This document shows positions 24,989 to 34,002 of a stretch of 64,000 bases of DNA, one piece after another. Under the pieces are notes generated by a model that saw nothing but the letters and a program-made list of their open reading frames with translations, was not told where the DNA came from and made no database searches. The DNA comes from CAWEPK01 sp963835595 (GTDB taxonomy: Bacteria; Desulfobacterota; Syntrophorhabdia; Syntrophorhabdales; WCHB1-27): positions 558,001-622,000 of the forward strand of contig CAWIGL010000003.1 in NCBI GenBank assembly GCA_963835595.1. The letters run 5' to 3'. Each line of letters begins with the position of its first letter. Position 1 is the first letter of the stretch. Both the position numbers and the translations under genes were made by a program.

Positions 24989-26527
24989 ATGACGATAGGC
25001 GATCTGCTCGTAAGAAACGCGAACAAGTTCCCCGATAAGCGCGCCGTTGTCGGCGAGGGGGTCGCCGAGACGTTCCGGGAGCTCAACGAGCGCGTAAACG
25101 GCCTGGCCAACGCCCTCCTCGCTATCGGCCTCGAAAAGGGCGACCGCATCGGCGTCCTTGTGCACAACTGCCGCCAATTCCTGGAGATATATTTCGCCTC
25201 GGCCAAGACCGGCGGCGTATTCTGCCCGTACAACAACCATGTGAAGGAGTGGGAGCTGAAAGACGTAATCCTTTATTCGACGCCTAAATTCCTCTTCGTT
25301 GACCGCGACTTCTGCGACGCGGTCACTTCCATCGCCCCGGACCTCGGCTGCGTCGAGCACTACGTCTGCCTCCAGAAGCCGAGGGCGGCCTTCATACGGG
25401 AGTACGAAGGGCTGATAGCGAGCGGAAAAAAGGACGAGCCGGCGGTAAAGGTCTCTGAGGACGACCTGTTGAGCATCTTCTTTACGGCGGGCACGACAGG
25501 CAAGCCGAAGGGCGCGATGCGGACGCACAGGCACCTGATGTCCGACGCCGTCGCCTCGGTGATCGACCTCAGGGTAGAGTACGACGAAAATGTCCTGATT
25601 GCCTTCCCCATGTACCACATCGCCTGCGAGGACAACATCGTGCGCCACTCGTTCATGCCGAACACGTTCTTCATCAGGCGGGAGGGCAGCTTCGACCCCA
25701 GGCAGGTGCTTCAATACATATCGGAGGAGCGGATATCGAGGTGCCAGATGGTCCCCACGATGATCCACAGCCTCTTACAGGTGCCGGACATCGGCAACTA
25801 CGACCTCTCCAGCCTGCGGCTGATCCTCTACGCGGGGGCCTCGATGCCCGTCGAGCTTCTGAAGAGGGCGCTGGCGGTCTTCCCGTGCGGCTTCGCCCAG
25901 ATGTACGGCCAGACGGAAAGCGGCCCCTTCACGACCGTGCTCAAGCCGGAGGACCATATACTCGACGGCTCCGAGAAGCGCCTCGCCAGGCTCGCCTCTT
26001 CCGGCAAGCCGGTGCTCAACTACGAGATAAGGATCGTAGACGAGAACGACCGCGATGTCCCCGTCGGGGAAGTGGGCGAGATCATCGGCAGGAGCGAAGC
26101 CGTCATGAAGGGCTACTGGCAGATGCCCGAGGAGACGGCGAAGAAACTGAAAAACGGATGGCTCCATACGGGCGACCTCGGAAAGCTCGACGAAGACGGA
26201 TATGTCTACATCGTCGAGAGGAAAAACGACATGATTATCTCCGGCGGGGTCAACATCTACCCACGGGAGATCGAAGAGGTGCTCTACCGGCACCCCGCCG
26301 TGTCGGAGGCCTCCGTGATAGGGCTGCCCGACGAGCACTGGGGCGAGGTCGCGAAGGCGGTCGTCGTCCTGAGAGAAGGGGCGCAGGCCACCGAAGGGGA
26401 GATCATCGAGTTCTGCGGCCAAAACCTCGCGGGCTACAAGAAGCCCAAGAGCGTCGATTTCTGGAAGGAACTGCCGAAAAGCCCCCAGGGCAAGATACTC
26501 AAGAAGGAGATAAGAAAGCGGTTCTAG
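24989..26527 (+). CDS. Acyl-CoA ligase (AMP-forming)
   Basis: 512 residues from ATG 24989, chosen for the GGGGGGGTAGGA just upstream and the family start MTIGDLLVRNANKFPDKRAV. Motifs: FFTAGTTGKPKGAMRTHRHL (A3), AFPMYHIACEDN (A4), MYGQTESGPFTT (A5), WLHTGDLGKLDEDGYVYIVE (A7), RKNDMIISGGVNIYPREIEE (A8) and KSPQGKILKKEIRKRF with the A10 lysine. It belongs to the medium/long-chain, feruloyl- and crotonobetaine-CoA ligase-like group. It lies behind the TRAP genes, so it probably activates the imported acid to its CoA ester for oxidation by the acyl-CoA dehydrogenase system. The 378-bp repeat-containing gap may uncouple its expression from dctPQM. Confidence 0.93.
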   Translation: MTIGDLLVRNANKFPDKRAVVGEGVAETFRELNERVNGLANALLAIGLEKGDRIGVLVHNCRQFLEIYFASAKTGGVFCPYNNHVKEWELKDVILYSTPKFLFVDRDFCDAVTSIAPDLGCVEHYVCLQKPRAAFIREYEGLIASGKKDEPAVKVSEDDLLSIFFTAGTTGKPKGAMRTHRHLMSDAVASVIDLRVEYDENVLIAFPMYHIACEDNIVRHSFMPNTFFIRREGSFDPRQVLQYISEERISRCQMVPTMIHSLLQVPDIGNYDLSSLRLILYAGASMPVELLKRALAVFPCGFAQMYGQTESGPFTTVLKPEDHILDGSEKRLARLASSGKPVLNYEIRIVDENDRDVPVGEVGEIIGRSEAVMKGYWQMPEETAKKLKNGWLHTGDLGKLDEDGYVYIVERKNDMIISGGVNIYPREIEEVLYRHPAVSEASVIGLPDEHWGEVAKAVVVLREGAQATEGEIIEFCGQNLAGYKKPKSVDFWKELPKSPQGKILKKEIRKRF

Positions 26528-26581
26528 CCCATTTTGCGCTATAATCATACATGTGGTAGATTCTTCGGCAAGGAGAGCCAA

Positions 26582-26782
26582 ATGAAGCTGCATGTAATAA
26601 TAGAAAAGGATGAGGCAGGCTACTATGTAGCGGAAGTGCCGGCCCTTCCGGGCTGCCTGTCGCAGGGCGGAACTTACGATGAAGCAGTGGCCAACATCAG
26701 GGAGGCTGTCGAAGGATGGCTTGAGGTGATGGAAGCCAGGCATTCCGCCGATTCCTCGAAACTCGTTGAGATCGCTATATAA
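26582..26782 (+). CDS. hicB: HicB-like antitoxin
   Basis: 66 residues: MKLHVIIEKDEAGYYVAEVP, PALPGCLSQGGTYDEAVANI and REAVEGWLEVMEA make a standard short HicB. AAGGAG lies 10 bp before the ATG. The following frame (TAATG junction) is a truncated hicA, so this was a hicBA pair that has lost its toxin. It differs clearly in sequence from the HicB at 3565-3783. Confidence 0.9.
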   Translation: MKLHVIIEKDEAGYYVAEVPALPGCLSQGGTYDEAVANIREAVEGWLEVMEARHSADSSKLVEIAI

Positions 26783-26874
26783 TGGGCACAGGCATAGTAC
26801 TTTGTTCCGGCGCTGAGACAGTCCGAAAACTTCAGCAAGCAGGGCTCGACACAGAGGAGTTCAATAGCCTCTAG
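26782..26874 (+). pseudogene. hicA: hicA remnant (truncated toxin)
   Basis: Thirty codons starting at an ATG that overlaps the hicB stop. The LCSGAETVRKLQQAG stretch matches the start of HicA toxins (SGKEVIKALEKAGF-type first helix), but the frame stops after EEFNSL. The double-stranded-RNA-binding strand with the conserved GSH is absent. It is too short to be a functional HicA. Confidence 0.6.
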
Positions 26875-26958
26875 AATAGGCCGCCTCCAACTTTCCCTGC
26901 TGGGCGGCTCCAGCCGTCTGGTTTGACAAAACCGGGGGGCTGGGATAGAGTATGCCCC

Positions 26959-27731
26959 ATGATCCGCCCCGACGACCTTGCCGTCGTAGTCTATAAAGAC
27001 AAGAAATATCTGAAGAGGATAGAGGAGGGGAAAGCCTTCCACGGCAAGGGGGGCATCCTCCCTTTCGCCTCAGTCATGGGCTGCCCCTGGGGCAGCCGGT
27101 TCGGGGAGTACGAGGTCTTCCGGCCGACCATCGAAGACATCATCATGTACGGGGTCAGGCGGGAGACCCAGATCGTCTTCCCCAAGGACGCCTTTTTCAT
27201 CTGCCACAAGCTCGACATAAGATGCGGGTCGAGCGTCCTGGAGATAGGGGCGGGAAGCGGCGCGCTTACGCTGCTTTTGTCGAGGGCGGCGGGGCCGGAA
27301 GGGCGCGTCGTCTCCATCGAGAAAGAGGAGCGCCATTACAAGAACGCCCAGAAGAACCTCGCGAAATACCTGGAGATCCAGAACGTCACGCTCCAACAGG
27401 CGGACGCGGCCGGATTTCGAGGGCGGCCCGTTCGACGCGGCGTTCATCGACGTGCGCGAGCCGTGGCTTTATCATGGAGCGTCTGCGGACTTTCTTAAGC
27501 GGCGGGGCGCCCGTGGGCTTCATCGTGCCGACGACCAACCAGGTATCGGAATGCCTCCAGGCCCTGCGGCAGGGGTTCGGCGACGTGGAGGTCATTGAGA
27601 TACTCTTCAGGCGCTACAAGACCGTTGCCGCTCGCCTGCGGCCCGAAGACCGCATGGTCGGCCATACGGGCTACCTGATCTTCGCGAGGAAGATCGAGAA
27701 GGTCGTCGAGGAGCCGGCGGGCGGACAATAA
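26959..27731 (+). CDS. trmI: tRNA (adenine-N1)-methyltransferase, TrmI/Gcd14 family (frameshifted)
   Basis: About 256 residues. N-terminal domain: LAVVVYKDKKYLKRIEEGKA then GILPFASVMGCPWGSRFGEY and PTIEDIIMYGVRRETQIVFP. SAM-binding motif VLEIGAGSGALTLLLSRAAG and acidic loop VVSIEKEERHYKNAQKNL follow. One shift near 27412 and another near 27470 break the middle; the corrected reading there is FEGGPFDAAFIDVREPWLY, then MERLRTFLSGGAPVGFIVPT. It should methylate A58 of tRNAs. A monocistronic arrangement is likely. The indels look technical because both sides are conserved. Confidence 0.85.
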
Positions 27732-27791
27732 GCGAAGGGCAAGCGCCGCCGCGATCATACAGCCGCACGCGCTTTTACCGGAGGTCAGACA

Positions 27792-28562
27792 GTGCGAAAG
27801 GTCTGCACGCTTTTTCTTATGCTATTACTGGCGTTTCCCGCCGCCGCCCTTGCGGCGGGGAGGGACGACATAGTACAGGTATCGACGATAGACGCCCTTA
27901 TGACGGGCGTCTACGACGGCGAGACGACCCTCGGCGCGTTGAAGGAGAAAGGCGACCTGGGCATAGGCACGTTCAACCACCTGAACGGCGAGATGGTACT
28001 CCTCGACGGCGTCTTTTACCGCATAACCTCGACTGGGGCAATCGAGCGCCCCGGACCGGAGACGAAGACACCCTTCGCCGCAGTCACGTTCTTCGACGCC
28101 GACCGGACTGCGGCGCTCGAAAAAGGCACCGATTTCAAGCAGTTCACCGCGAAGGCCGAGAGCCTCCTGCCTACGCAGAACATCTTCTACGCCATCAAGA
28201 TCACGGGGACGTTCGAGGTCGTGCGGGCAAGGAGCGTAGCGGCCCAGGCGAAGCCTTACAAGCCCCTCGAAGAAGTCGTCAAGACCCAGGCGCTTTTCGA
28301 GTTCACCCGCGTGGAAGGGACGATCGTCGGCTTCCGCTGCCCTTCTTACGTCAAGGGCGTCAACGTGCCCGGCTACCACCTGCATTTCCTGTCGGCAGAC
28401 CACAAGGCAGGCGGCCACGTCCTCGATTTCAGGGTCCTGAAGGCGAAGCTGGAGATCGACGACACAGGCACGCTCGTCCTGATGCTCCCTTCCGACAAGG
28501 AGTTCTACGCGGCAGACCTTACGGCCGACCGGGAAAAGGCGGTCAGGGCAGTTGAAAAATAG
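27792..28562 (+). CDS. Alpha-acetolactate decarboxylase, exported
   Basis: 256 residues with an N-terminal signal peptide (CTLFLMLLLAFPAAALAAG, cleavage ~22). The rest matches acetolactate decarboxylase (BudA/AlsD): TIDALMTGVYDGETTLGALK, GDLGIGTFNHLNGEMVLLDG, and the zinc site GYHLHFLSADHKAGGHVLDF with His196, His198 and His209, plus Glu67. The reaction converts 2-acetolactate to acetoin. Most family members are cytoplasmic partners of acetolactate synthase, which is not nearby. It stands 94 bp before mlaE on the same strand with no clear functional link. Confidence 0.9.
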   Translation: MRKVCTLFLMLLLAFPAAALAAGRDDIVQVSTIDALMTGVYDGETTLGALKEKGDLGIGTFNHLNGEMVLLDGVFYRITSTGAIERPGPETKTPFAAVTFFDADRTAALEKGTDFKQFTAKAESLLPTQNIFYAIKITGTFEVVRARSVAAQAKPYKPLEEVVKTQALFEFTRVEGTIVGFRCPSYVKGVNVPGYHLHFLSADHKAGGHVLDFRVLKAKLEIDDTGTLVLMLPSDKEFYAADLTADREKAVRAVEK

Positions 28563-28655
28563 CGTCCGCCGGGGATGCGGCCGGCCCTCCGGCACGGCCG
28601 TCCCGGTAAGCTTTCTATTGCTTTTTTTTCCGATAATCCCTACATTAATGGTGTC

Positions 28656-29501
28656 ATGATCAAGGGAGAGCTGGGTATACAACCTTCGGGCACAGGCCGC
28701 GGGGAGAAGCTAACGCCGGTCTTGCGGCCTTTCAGCGCAATCGGCAGGGAGACGGTGGCCCTCGTAGGGAACCTGGGCGCCATCCTCATCTTCTTCGTCC
28801 TCTCCTTTGCGGGCATCTTTTCGAGAAGGCAGTTGACAGAGACGATGTGGCAGCTCTTTTACGTGAGCGCCACGTCGAGCGGCATCGTGATACTGGTGGG
28901 GCTTTTCACTGGGATGGTCCTGGGCCTCCAGCTTTTTCACACGCTCGTGCAGTTCGGCTCGGCCAACGTCCTCGGCACGGCGGTCACCCTTTCACTGGTA
29001 AGGGAGCTCGGGCCGGTCCTCACGGCGATCATGATCGCCGCCCGCTCGGGATCGGGCATGGCTGCGGAGATAGGCATCCTGCGCATATCGGAGCAGATCG
29101 ACGCCCTCGACACGATGGGGGTCGACTCCGTCCGCTACCTCGTCAGCCCGAGGCTTGCCGCCTCCATCATCGGCTTCCCCATCCTTACAGCCTTTTTCGA
29201 CCTTGTCGGCATTATCGGCGGCTACCTGACGGGCGTCGTCCTTATGGGCGCCAACGAGGGCCCGTACTTCTACAGGGTCTATTCTTCCGCGACGACCTCA
29301 GACATCCGGGGCGGGTTCGTCAAGGCCATCGTATTTGCGGTCCTCGTATCGATGATCTGCTGCTTCGAGGGCTATTTCTGCCACATGCGGACCGAAAGCT
29401 CCGGCGCAAAGAACGTGGGCCTCGCGACACGCGCCGCAGTCGTCCTTTCCTGCACGATGATCCTGATTGCGGACTACGTCGTGACGTCCCTCTTGATGTG
29501 A
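28656..29501 (+). CDS. mlaE: MlaE family lipid ABC transporter permease
   Basis: 281 residues from ATG 28656 behind a weak Shine-Dalgarno. MlaE signatures: FTGMVLGLQLFHTLVQFGS, LVRELGPVLTAIMIAARSGS, EIGILRISEQIDALDTMGVD and the six hydrophobic helices. It is the inner-membrane permease of the Mla system, which moves phospholipids between outer and inner membrane. First of five genes in order E-F-D-C-A. Confidence 0.95.
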   Translation: MIKGELGIQPSGTGRGEKLTPVLRPFSAIGRETVALVGNLGAILIFFVLSFAGIFSRRQLTETMWQLFYVSATSSGIVILVGLFTGMVLGLQLFHTLVQFGSANVLGTAVTLSLVRELGPVLTAIMIAARSGSGMAAEIGILRISEQIDALDTMGVDSVRYLVSPRLAASIIGFPILTAFFDLVGIIGGYLTGVVLMGANEGPYFYRVYSSATTSDIRGGFVKAIVFAVLVSMICCFEGYFCHMRTESSGAKNVGLATRAAVVLSCTMILIADYVVTSLLM

Positions 29502-29509
29502 AGGAAGCG

Positions 29510-30754
29510 ATGCGGACGCCTCTCATAGAATTCACGGACGTGACCAAGCGGTTCGGGGATAGGACGGTCCTCGACAAGGTCAGCCTGAAGATCTACGAGA
29601 ACGAGATCACGACGATCATAGGGAAGAGCGGCACGGGGAAGACTGTGCTGCTGAAGCATATCATCGGCCTCCTCCGGCCCGACGAAGGGACCATACTCTT
29701 CAGGGGGAAGCCGCTGGCAGCCATGAAGAGGGGGGAATGGAGGGAGTACAAGCGGACCGTCAGCTACCTGTTCCAGCACAACGCCCTCTTCGACTCGATG
29801 ACCGTCTTCGAGAACGTCGCCCTCCCCCTCGTGCAGACCACGTCGCTGACGAAGTCGGAGATAGCCGAGAGGGTAATGCGGAGGATCGAGCAGACGGAGC
29901 TCAGCGATGCCGCGGACAGCTACCCGGCGGAGCTTTCGGGGGGGATGCAGAAGAGGGCCGCCCTGGCGCGCGCCCTCGTCACCGACCCGGCCGTTGTGCT
30001 CTTCGACGAGCCGACGACCGGCCAGGACCCCATCAGGAAGAACGTGATCCTGGGCATGATCGCCCGGTACAGGAGAAAGTTCGGCTTTACGGCCGTGCTC
30101 ATAAGCCACGACATCCCCGACGTCTTCTTCATCTCCGACCGGCTGGTCCTCCTGTGGGACGGCACGGTGGGGTTTGAGGGGACCTACCAAGAGGCGATGG
30201 GCCTCTCCCATCCCATGATAGCGGAATTCGTGAAGAGCCTTGAAGAACTCCAGGACGAAGTGGTGGGCCTGCCCATGAAGGAGGCCTTCCGCTCCTGCTA
30301 CGCCCCGCTCTTTTCCGTCGAGGTCTTTGCACCCGTCACCTCCGCCATACGCTTCAGCCTCGACCTAGGGGGAGCAGCCTTCAGCCGGGAGGACGCGACG
30401 GCTGCAATGAGCGCCGTCGCCGCCCAGGCATCCCACCGGTTCAGGCAGCTCGGGGGGTTCGCGGCCGCCTACGCAGGCGGGGATATCCTTGCGATACTGC
30501 CCCATACGAGCGTCCAGGAGGCGGACCAGTTCCTCGAAGGCTACGCGAAGGAGATCAGCGAGCAGGCAGCGGCGGCCCTCATGAAGCTGGCCGGCGAAAA
30601 GCCGGTGTCGCCCGATCCCTTCAAATTCCGCATCAAAGCAGGCGTTGCAGAGGTGTCGCCTGAAGACGATTTCGACGGTATAGCGGGCAAGACCACCTCC
30701 GGCCAGCGGGTTATCGCCGTATTCCCAGGCGGCGGAAAGAGCGAGGGACAATGA
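29510..30754 (+). CDS. mlaF: MlaF-type ABC ATPase with a degenerate GGDEF-like C-terminal domain
   Basis: 414 residues, against ~250-270 for MlaF; ATG 29510 has AAGGA upstream. ATPase 1-245: Walker A GKSGTGKT (38-45), Q-loop at FQHNALFDS, signature ELSGGMQKR (141-149), Walker B AVVLFDEPT (161-169), H-loop His200. The extra 255-414 part reads ...LFSVEVFAPVTSAIRFSLDL..., FAAAYAGGDILAILPHTSVQ (317-336) and FKFRIKAGVAEVSPEDDFD, following the order of a GGDEF domain (RyGGDEF-avLLp-td, then tvSiGva). The signature is GGDIL instead of GGDEF, so diguanylate cyclase activity is unlikely; nucleotide sensing is possible. The domain assignment is inferred from pattern alone. Confidence 0.85.
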   Translation: MRTPLIEFTDVTKRFGDRTVLDKVSLKIYENEITTIIGKSGTGKTVLLKHIIGLLRPDEGTILFRGKPLAAMKRGEWREYKRTVSYLFQHNALFDSMTVFENVALPLVQTTSLTKSEIAERVMRRIEQTELSDAADSYPAELSGGMQKRAALARALVTDPAVVLFDEPTTGQDPIRKNVILGMIARYRRKFGFTAVLISHDIPDVFFISDRLVLLWDGTVGFEGTYQEAMGLSHPMIAEFVKSLEELQDEVVGLPMKEAFRSCYAPLFSVEVFAPVTSAIRFSLDLGGAAFSREDATAAMSAVAAQASHRFRQLGGFAAAYAGGDILAILPHTSVQEADQFLEGYAKEISEQAAAALMKLAGEKPVSPDPFKFRIKAGVAEVSPEDDFDGIAGKTTSGQRVIAVFPGGGKSEGQ

Positions 30755-31233
30755 AGAAATATTCCATGCAAACGGTGGTAGGCATTTTTGTGGTGATCGG
30801 CATTATCTGCATAGCCTATACGTCCGTCAAGCTCGGCCAGGTCTCCTTTTTCCAGTCGGACACCTACACCCTTTACGCTCGCTTCACGACGGTCGAGGGC
30901 CTGCGGGTCGGCAGCCCCGTCGATGTATTCGGCATCCAGGCGGGGAGCATCTCGTACCTGGGGATAGACAACCAGCAGCAACTGGCGCAGGTGACGATGA
31001 AGGTCAACAGGGGGATCCAGGTATACAGCGACGCCTCGGCTGCCGTAAAGTCGATGGGTCTCATCGGAGACAAATACGTCAGGATCGACCCCGGAGGAGC
31101 GGGGGCGCTCCTTAAGCCCGGCGGCACGATCACGAACACAACCGCCGAGCCCGACATCGAGGACCTTCTCGGCAAGTACATCTTCGGCCAAGCGAACGCC
31201 CGGCCCGGGGGCGAAACAGGGGGCAAGAAATGA
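30751..31233 (+). CDS. mlaD: MlaD family MCE-domain lipid-binding protein
   Basis: 160 residues with an N-terminal membrane anchor (TVVGIFVVIGIICIAYTSVK) and one MCE domain: YARFTTVEGLRVGSPVDVFG, IQVYSDASAAVKSMGLIGDK and YVRIDPGGAGALLKPGG. The length matches MlaD, which forms a periplasmic hexameric ring on MlaFE. The ATG overlaps the mlaF stop by 4 bp. Confidence 0.95.
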   Translation: MKKYSMQTVVGIFVVIGIICIAYTSVKLGQVSFFQSDTYTLYARFTTVEGLRVGSPVDVFGIQAGSISYLGIDNQQQLAQVTMKVNRGIQVYSDASAAVKSMGLIGDKYVRIDPGGAGALLKPGGTITNTTAEPDIEDLLGKYIFGQANARPGGETGGKK

Positions 31234-31830
31234 AGGTAACGGCGTTTTTGGCGATAATCGCTCTCTTAATGGCGCCTCTGCCCGCCCTGTGCCAGCAGGA
31301 CGCTACGGCGACGGTGCAGGCGCACGTGGACAAGGTCCTGAAGGTGCTTGGCAACCCGGCCCTCAAAGGACCGAAAGGGGAAGAACGGAAAAGGGCCGAG
31401 GTCAGGGCGGAGGCAGACAAGCTCTTCGATTTCGTCGAGCTCTCGAAGCGCACCCTCGGCCTGTCCTGGAACAAGTTCAGCATCGACCAGCGCAAGGAGT
31501 TCGTCTCCCTCTACAAGAAGACTCCTCCAAGATACATACATGGACCGGCTCATGGCATATGCTGGTGAGAAGATCACCTTCGGGAGGCAGGCGCCCCTCG
31601 ACGCGAACACCGTCGAGGTCAAAAGCGAGCTGCACACGAAGACGGGCCCCGTTGCGCTCGCCTTCCGGCTTATAAGCGAGGGCGGCCAGTGGAAGGTCTA
31701 CGACGTGGTCATCGAAGGGGTGAGCCTGATCGCCAACTACCGCAGCCAGTTCAGGGAGATCCTGGTCAACGGCGACCCGGCGGCCCTCCTCGACACGCTC
31801 AGAAAAAGGGTAAGCGAAGGCCCTAAATGA
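31230..31830 (+). CDS. mlaC: MlaC family periplasmic phospholipid-binding protein (one frameshift)
   Basis: About 199 residues with a signal peptide (MKVTAFLAIIALLMAPLPAL). Family features: VQAHVDKVLKVLGNPAL, LFDFVELSKRTLGLSWNKFS, and after correction KKLLQDTYMDRLMAYAGEKI, then WKVYDVVIEGVSLIANYRSQ and a C-terminal helix. An extra A at 31521 breaks the frame in the middle. The second part overlaps mlaA by 4 bp. MlaC shuttles lipid between MlaA and MlaD. Confidence 0.9.
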
Positions 31831-32670
31831 AAGTCTTTTGGCTGCCTGCGGCCATCTGCATCCTGTTCTTGCTGCCCTCACAGGGGGCAGCCCTCGCCCC
31901 CCCGCTTGCCTTCAGCTTCCTGAGCGGGACGGACGCAGGACCCACCATGCTCGCCCAGGCGGGCAAAACGGGGGCAGAGGTCGACGGAAAGACAGCGGTG
32001 GAATCGGAGAGCGAATACGGCAACGTCACCGAGGAGGAGGTCTCGAAGGCGTCGGTGCCGGAAGTCCGTATCGCCGACCCCCTGGAGAAATGGAACAGGT
32101 TCTGGTTCACCTTCAACGACAAGCTCTATTTCTGGGTGTTGAAGCCCACCGCAAAGGGCTACAAGCGGGGCGTGCCTGAGGGCTTCCGCGTCATCTTCAA
32201 TAATTTTTACAGGAACGTCGCCTCCCCCATCCGGATTATAAACAACCTGCTCCAGCTCAAGATAAAGCACGCGGGCGGCGAGTTCTTGCGCCTCGTGGTC
32301 AACTCGACCGTAGGGGTGGCTGGATTCAGGGACTGCGCGGCTGAATGCTTCGGGATACGCATGCACGAGGAGGATTTCGGCCTGACCCTCTCCTCCTACC
32401 ACGTGGGCCAGGGCCTCTACGTCGTATGGCCCGTCATCGGGCCGTCCACGGCGAGGGACACCGTCGGGCTGGTGGGCGATTTAGCGGCCGACCCTATGTA
32501 CTGGTTCCTGCCCTGGGCCTACTCCATCCCCCTGAGAGCGCACGACAAGGTGAACTACGTTAGCTTCCATCTGGGCGACTACGAAGCCCTGAAGAGGCTC
32601 GGCGATAGACCCGTACGTGGCGCTGAGAAGCGCGTATATACAAAACCGCGCGGCAGGGCTGAAAAAGTAG
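31827..32670 (+). CDS. mlaA: MlaA (VacJ) family outer-membrane lipoprotein (C-terminal frameshift)
   Basis: A signal sequence (VFWLPAAICILFLLPSQG) is followed by a ~50-residue variable linker. The MlaA domain shows DPLEKWNRFWFTFNDKLYFW, NFYRNVASPIRIINNLLQLK, GVAGFRDCAAECFGIRMHEE, TLSSYHVGQGLYVVWPVIGP and STARDTVGLVGD. As printed, the frame drifts after YEALKRL. Removing one G at 32601-32602 gives AIDPYVALRSAYIQNRAAGL and a stop at 32670, the normal family end. There is no clear lipobox cysteine, so lipidation is uncertain. MlaA removes phospholipid from the outer leaflet of the outer membrane. Confidence 0.92.
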
Positions 32671-32763
32671 GGGGACGGCAATTATGTATTAAGCGTTAGG
32701 ATCTATCGTGGCCTGTTCCAAATATAGTCCAGTCTGAACTATCCCCTGACTTTCTCACAGGCT

Positions 32764-32822
32764 ATTATTGGGGCTCAGCGCCCCCTCCGCGAGCAAAGCT
32801 CGCAGAGCCTCCCCCCTCAGAC
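32764..32822 (-). repeat. Hairpin repeat, family 1
   Basis: Reverse-orientation copy: ATTATTGGGGCTCAGCGCCC then the stem GCGAGC-AAA-GCTCGC (32789-32803) and GAGCCTCCCCCCTCAGAC. Its stem sequence differs from the CCGGC/GCCGG stem at 24697 while still pairing. Confidence 0.75.
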
Positions 32823-32906
32823 AGACAAAGATGCCATATACATTGAACGACGTTTGTATCCCACACTATGTATGTAGTGCAACCCGCTCTTGCCGCCGCC
32901 GCAGTC

Positions 32907-32965
32907 ATTGGGGTTCAGCACCCCCTCCGCGAGCAAAGCTCGCGGAGCCTCCCCGCTCAGACAGG
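32907..32965 (-). repeat. Hairpin repeat, family 1
   Basis: Reverse-orientation copy: ATTGGGGTTCAGCACCCCC, an 8-bp stem CCGCGAGC-AAA-GCTCGCGG (32927-32945) and GAGCCTCCCCGCTCAGACAG. Compared with the copy at 32764, A802-type mismatches are absent and the stem is longer. Confidence 0.75.
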
Positions 32966-33319
32966 CAAAGAATATGCTCTTTATTCCGTTAGCGCCGGCA
33001 GCGGCCGGGGCGGGCCTCGGCTTACAGTGAGATAGAGTACGGATATGAAGATTGATATTACGATGAAAGCGTGCGTTGGCGAGCCCGGGGAGCGCCTGAA
33101 GGGATCGTGAGGTGCGGATGCAATGCGAGACGTGGCGGTCGGAGACTGTACGTCGGTACGTCGGAGGCCCCACGGCGAGCAAGGCGCCAATGGTGCGGGG
33201 CACCCGCCGTCCACAGGCAGGTCGCAACGCGATTCCGCGAGAGGCGCGAGTCCAGCCGCAAAGAGCATTGGTTTAGCTTTTTTTCCTAGACCGCCGGGAT
33301 AATTGCGAGACCCACCTTT

Positions 33320-33994
33320 CTATCGCTCCAATGTCCGTATATCCGCATAATCGCCGACGGCGCGGGTGCGGGTGCTGTCGGAGTCGGTCAGGATGGCGAT
33401 CCCCCGCGCTACCGGGGGCTTATTTTCTTTGAAGAGCCGCGCATAATCCGCAAGGACATCCCGCCTCTCCGTGATCCATGACCCAGCGCGGTCCCTGCCG
33501 CTGCGGACCACGATTATCTTCGTGTGGAACGCGTGAGGAGAGTCGAAGGTCTCCCCTTCCGGTATAGTGTCGCTCCAGATGTACTTGATGGTCTTAATGA
33601 AAGGCCAGTGGCCGAATACGACGTAAACGCCGAGCACGCTGTCCGCGCCGCTCTTTTTCCGCTCGTCCGTGTTGTCGGGAAAAACGACGGCCCGCCACCG
33701 CCATTGGAGTATCGGGAATTCCTTGAGCGACCACGCCTTCTCGTAGCCTAACGCTACAGCCAGGCCATTACTCGATGCCCGGACGTACCTTTTAGCTTCT
33801 TCCGAGCAGACCGAGTAGACCTGGCCGGGGTCCTTGGACTTGCAAACCCACCCCTGGGGCGGCTTGCCGACCTCGTCCGATTCGAACGTGAGGAGAATCG
33901 GCGGCCCCGCTGCAAAGGCCGCAGCGGTCCAGGCAGGGGCAAAGAGCATAAAAACAACAGCGATGGCGACGAGACGATGAAGTCTTGATTTCAT
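33320..33994 (-). CDS. DUF3047 family exported protein
   Basis: 224 residues with a signal peptide (VAIAVVFMLFAPAWTAAAFA, cleavage ~29). The DUF3047 pattern is seen in GWVCKSKDPGQVYSVCSEEA, FPILQWRWRAVVFPDNTDER, SVLGVYVVFGHWPFIKTIKY and RDVLADYARLFKENKPPVAR ending SDSTRTRAVGDYADI. Members are periplasmic or outer-membrane associated with no established reaction. It stands alone, convergent with the mla operon. A sigma-70 promoter lies so close that the mRNA may be nearly leaderless. Confidence 0.85.
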   Translation of the reverse strand: MKSRLHRLVAIAVVFMLFAPAWTAAAFAAGPPILLTFESDEVGKPPQGWVCKSKDPGQVYSVCSEEAKRYVRASSNGLAVALGYEKAWSLKEFPILQWRWRAVVFPDNTDERKKSGADSVLGVYVVFGHWPFIKTIKYIWSDTIPEGETFDSPHAFHTKIIVVRSGRDRAGSWITERRDVLADYARLFKENKPPVARGIAILTDSDSTRTRAVGDYADIRTLER

Positions 33995-34002
33995 AGTGAA
34001 AG

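Larger units (their letters stand above)
32671..33319. other. 649-bp gap with two family-1 hairpin repeats and no gene
   Basis: Two inverted-orientation repeat copies lie here (32764-32822 and 32907-32965), spaced ~140 bp apart like the tandem units at 24595. From 33000 to 33280 the sequence is GC-rich with no frame showing recognisable protein features. A T-run at 33273-33285 may end transcription toward the convergent DUF3047 gene. Confidence 0.55.

Noticed and set aside
28847..29509. An N-terminal extension of MlaF by ~220 residues
   Set aside because: The upstream open frame is the +1 shadow of mlaE. MlaF begins at ATG 29510 with its own Shine-Dalgarno.
33000..33290. Possible tRNA or other RNA gene in the mla-DUF3047 gap
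   Set aside because: No cloverleaf, conserved T-loop or promoter could be made out; the hairpins present belong to the repeat family further left.
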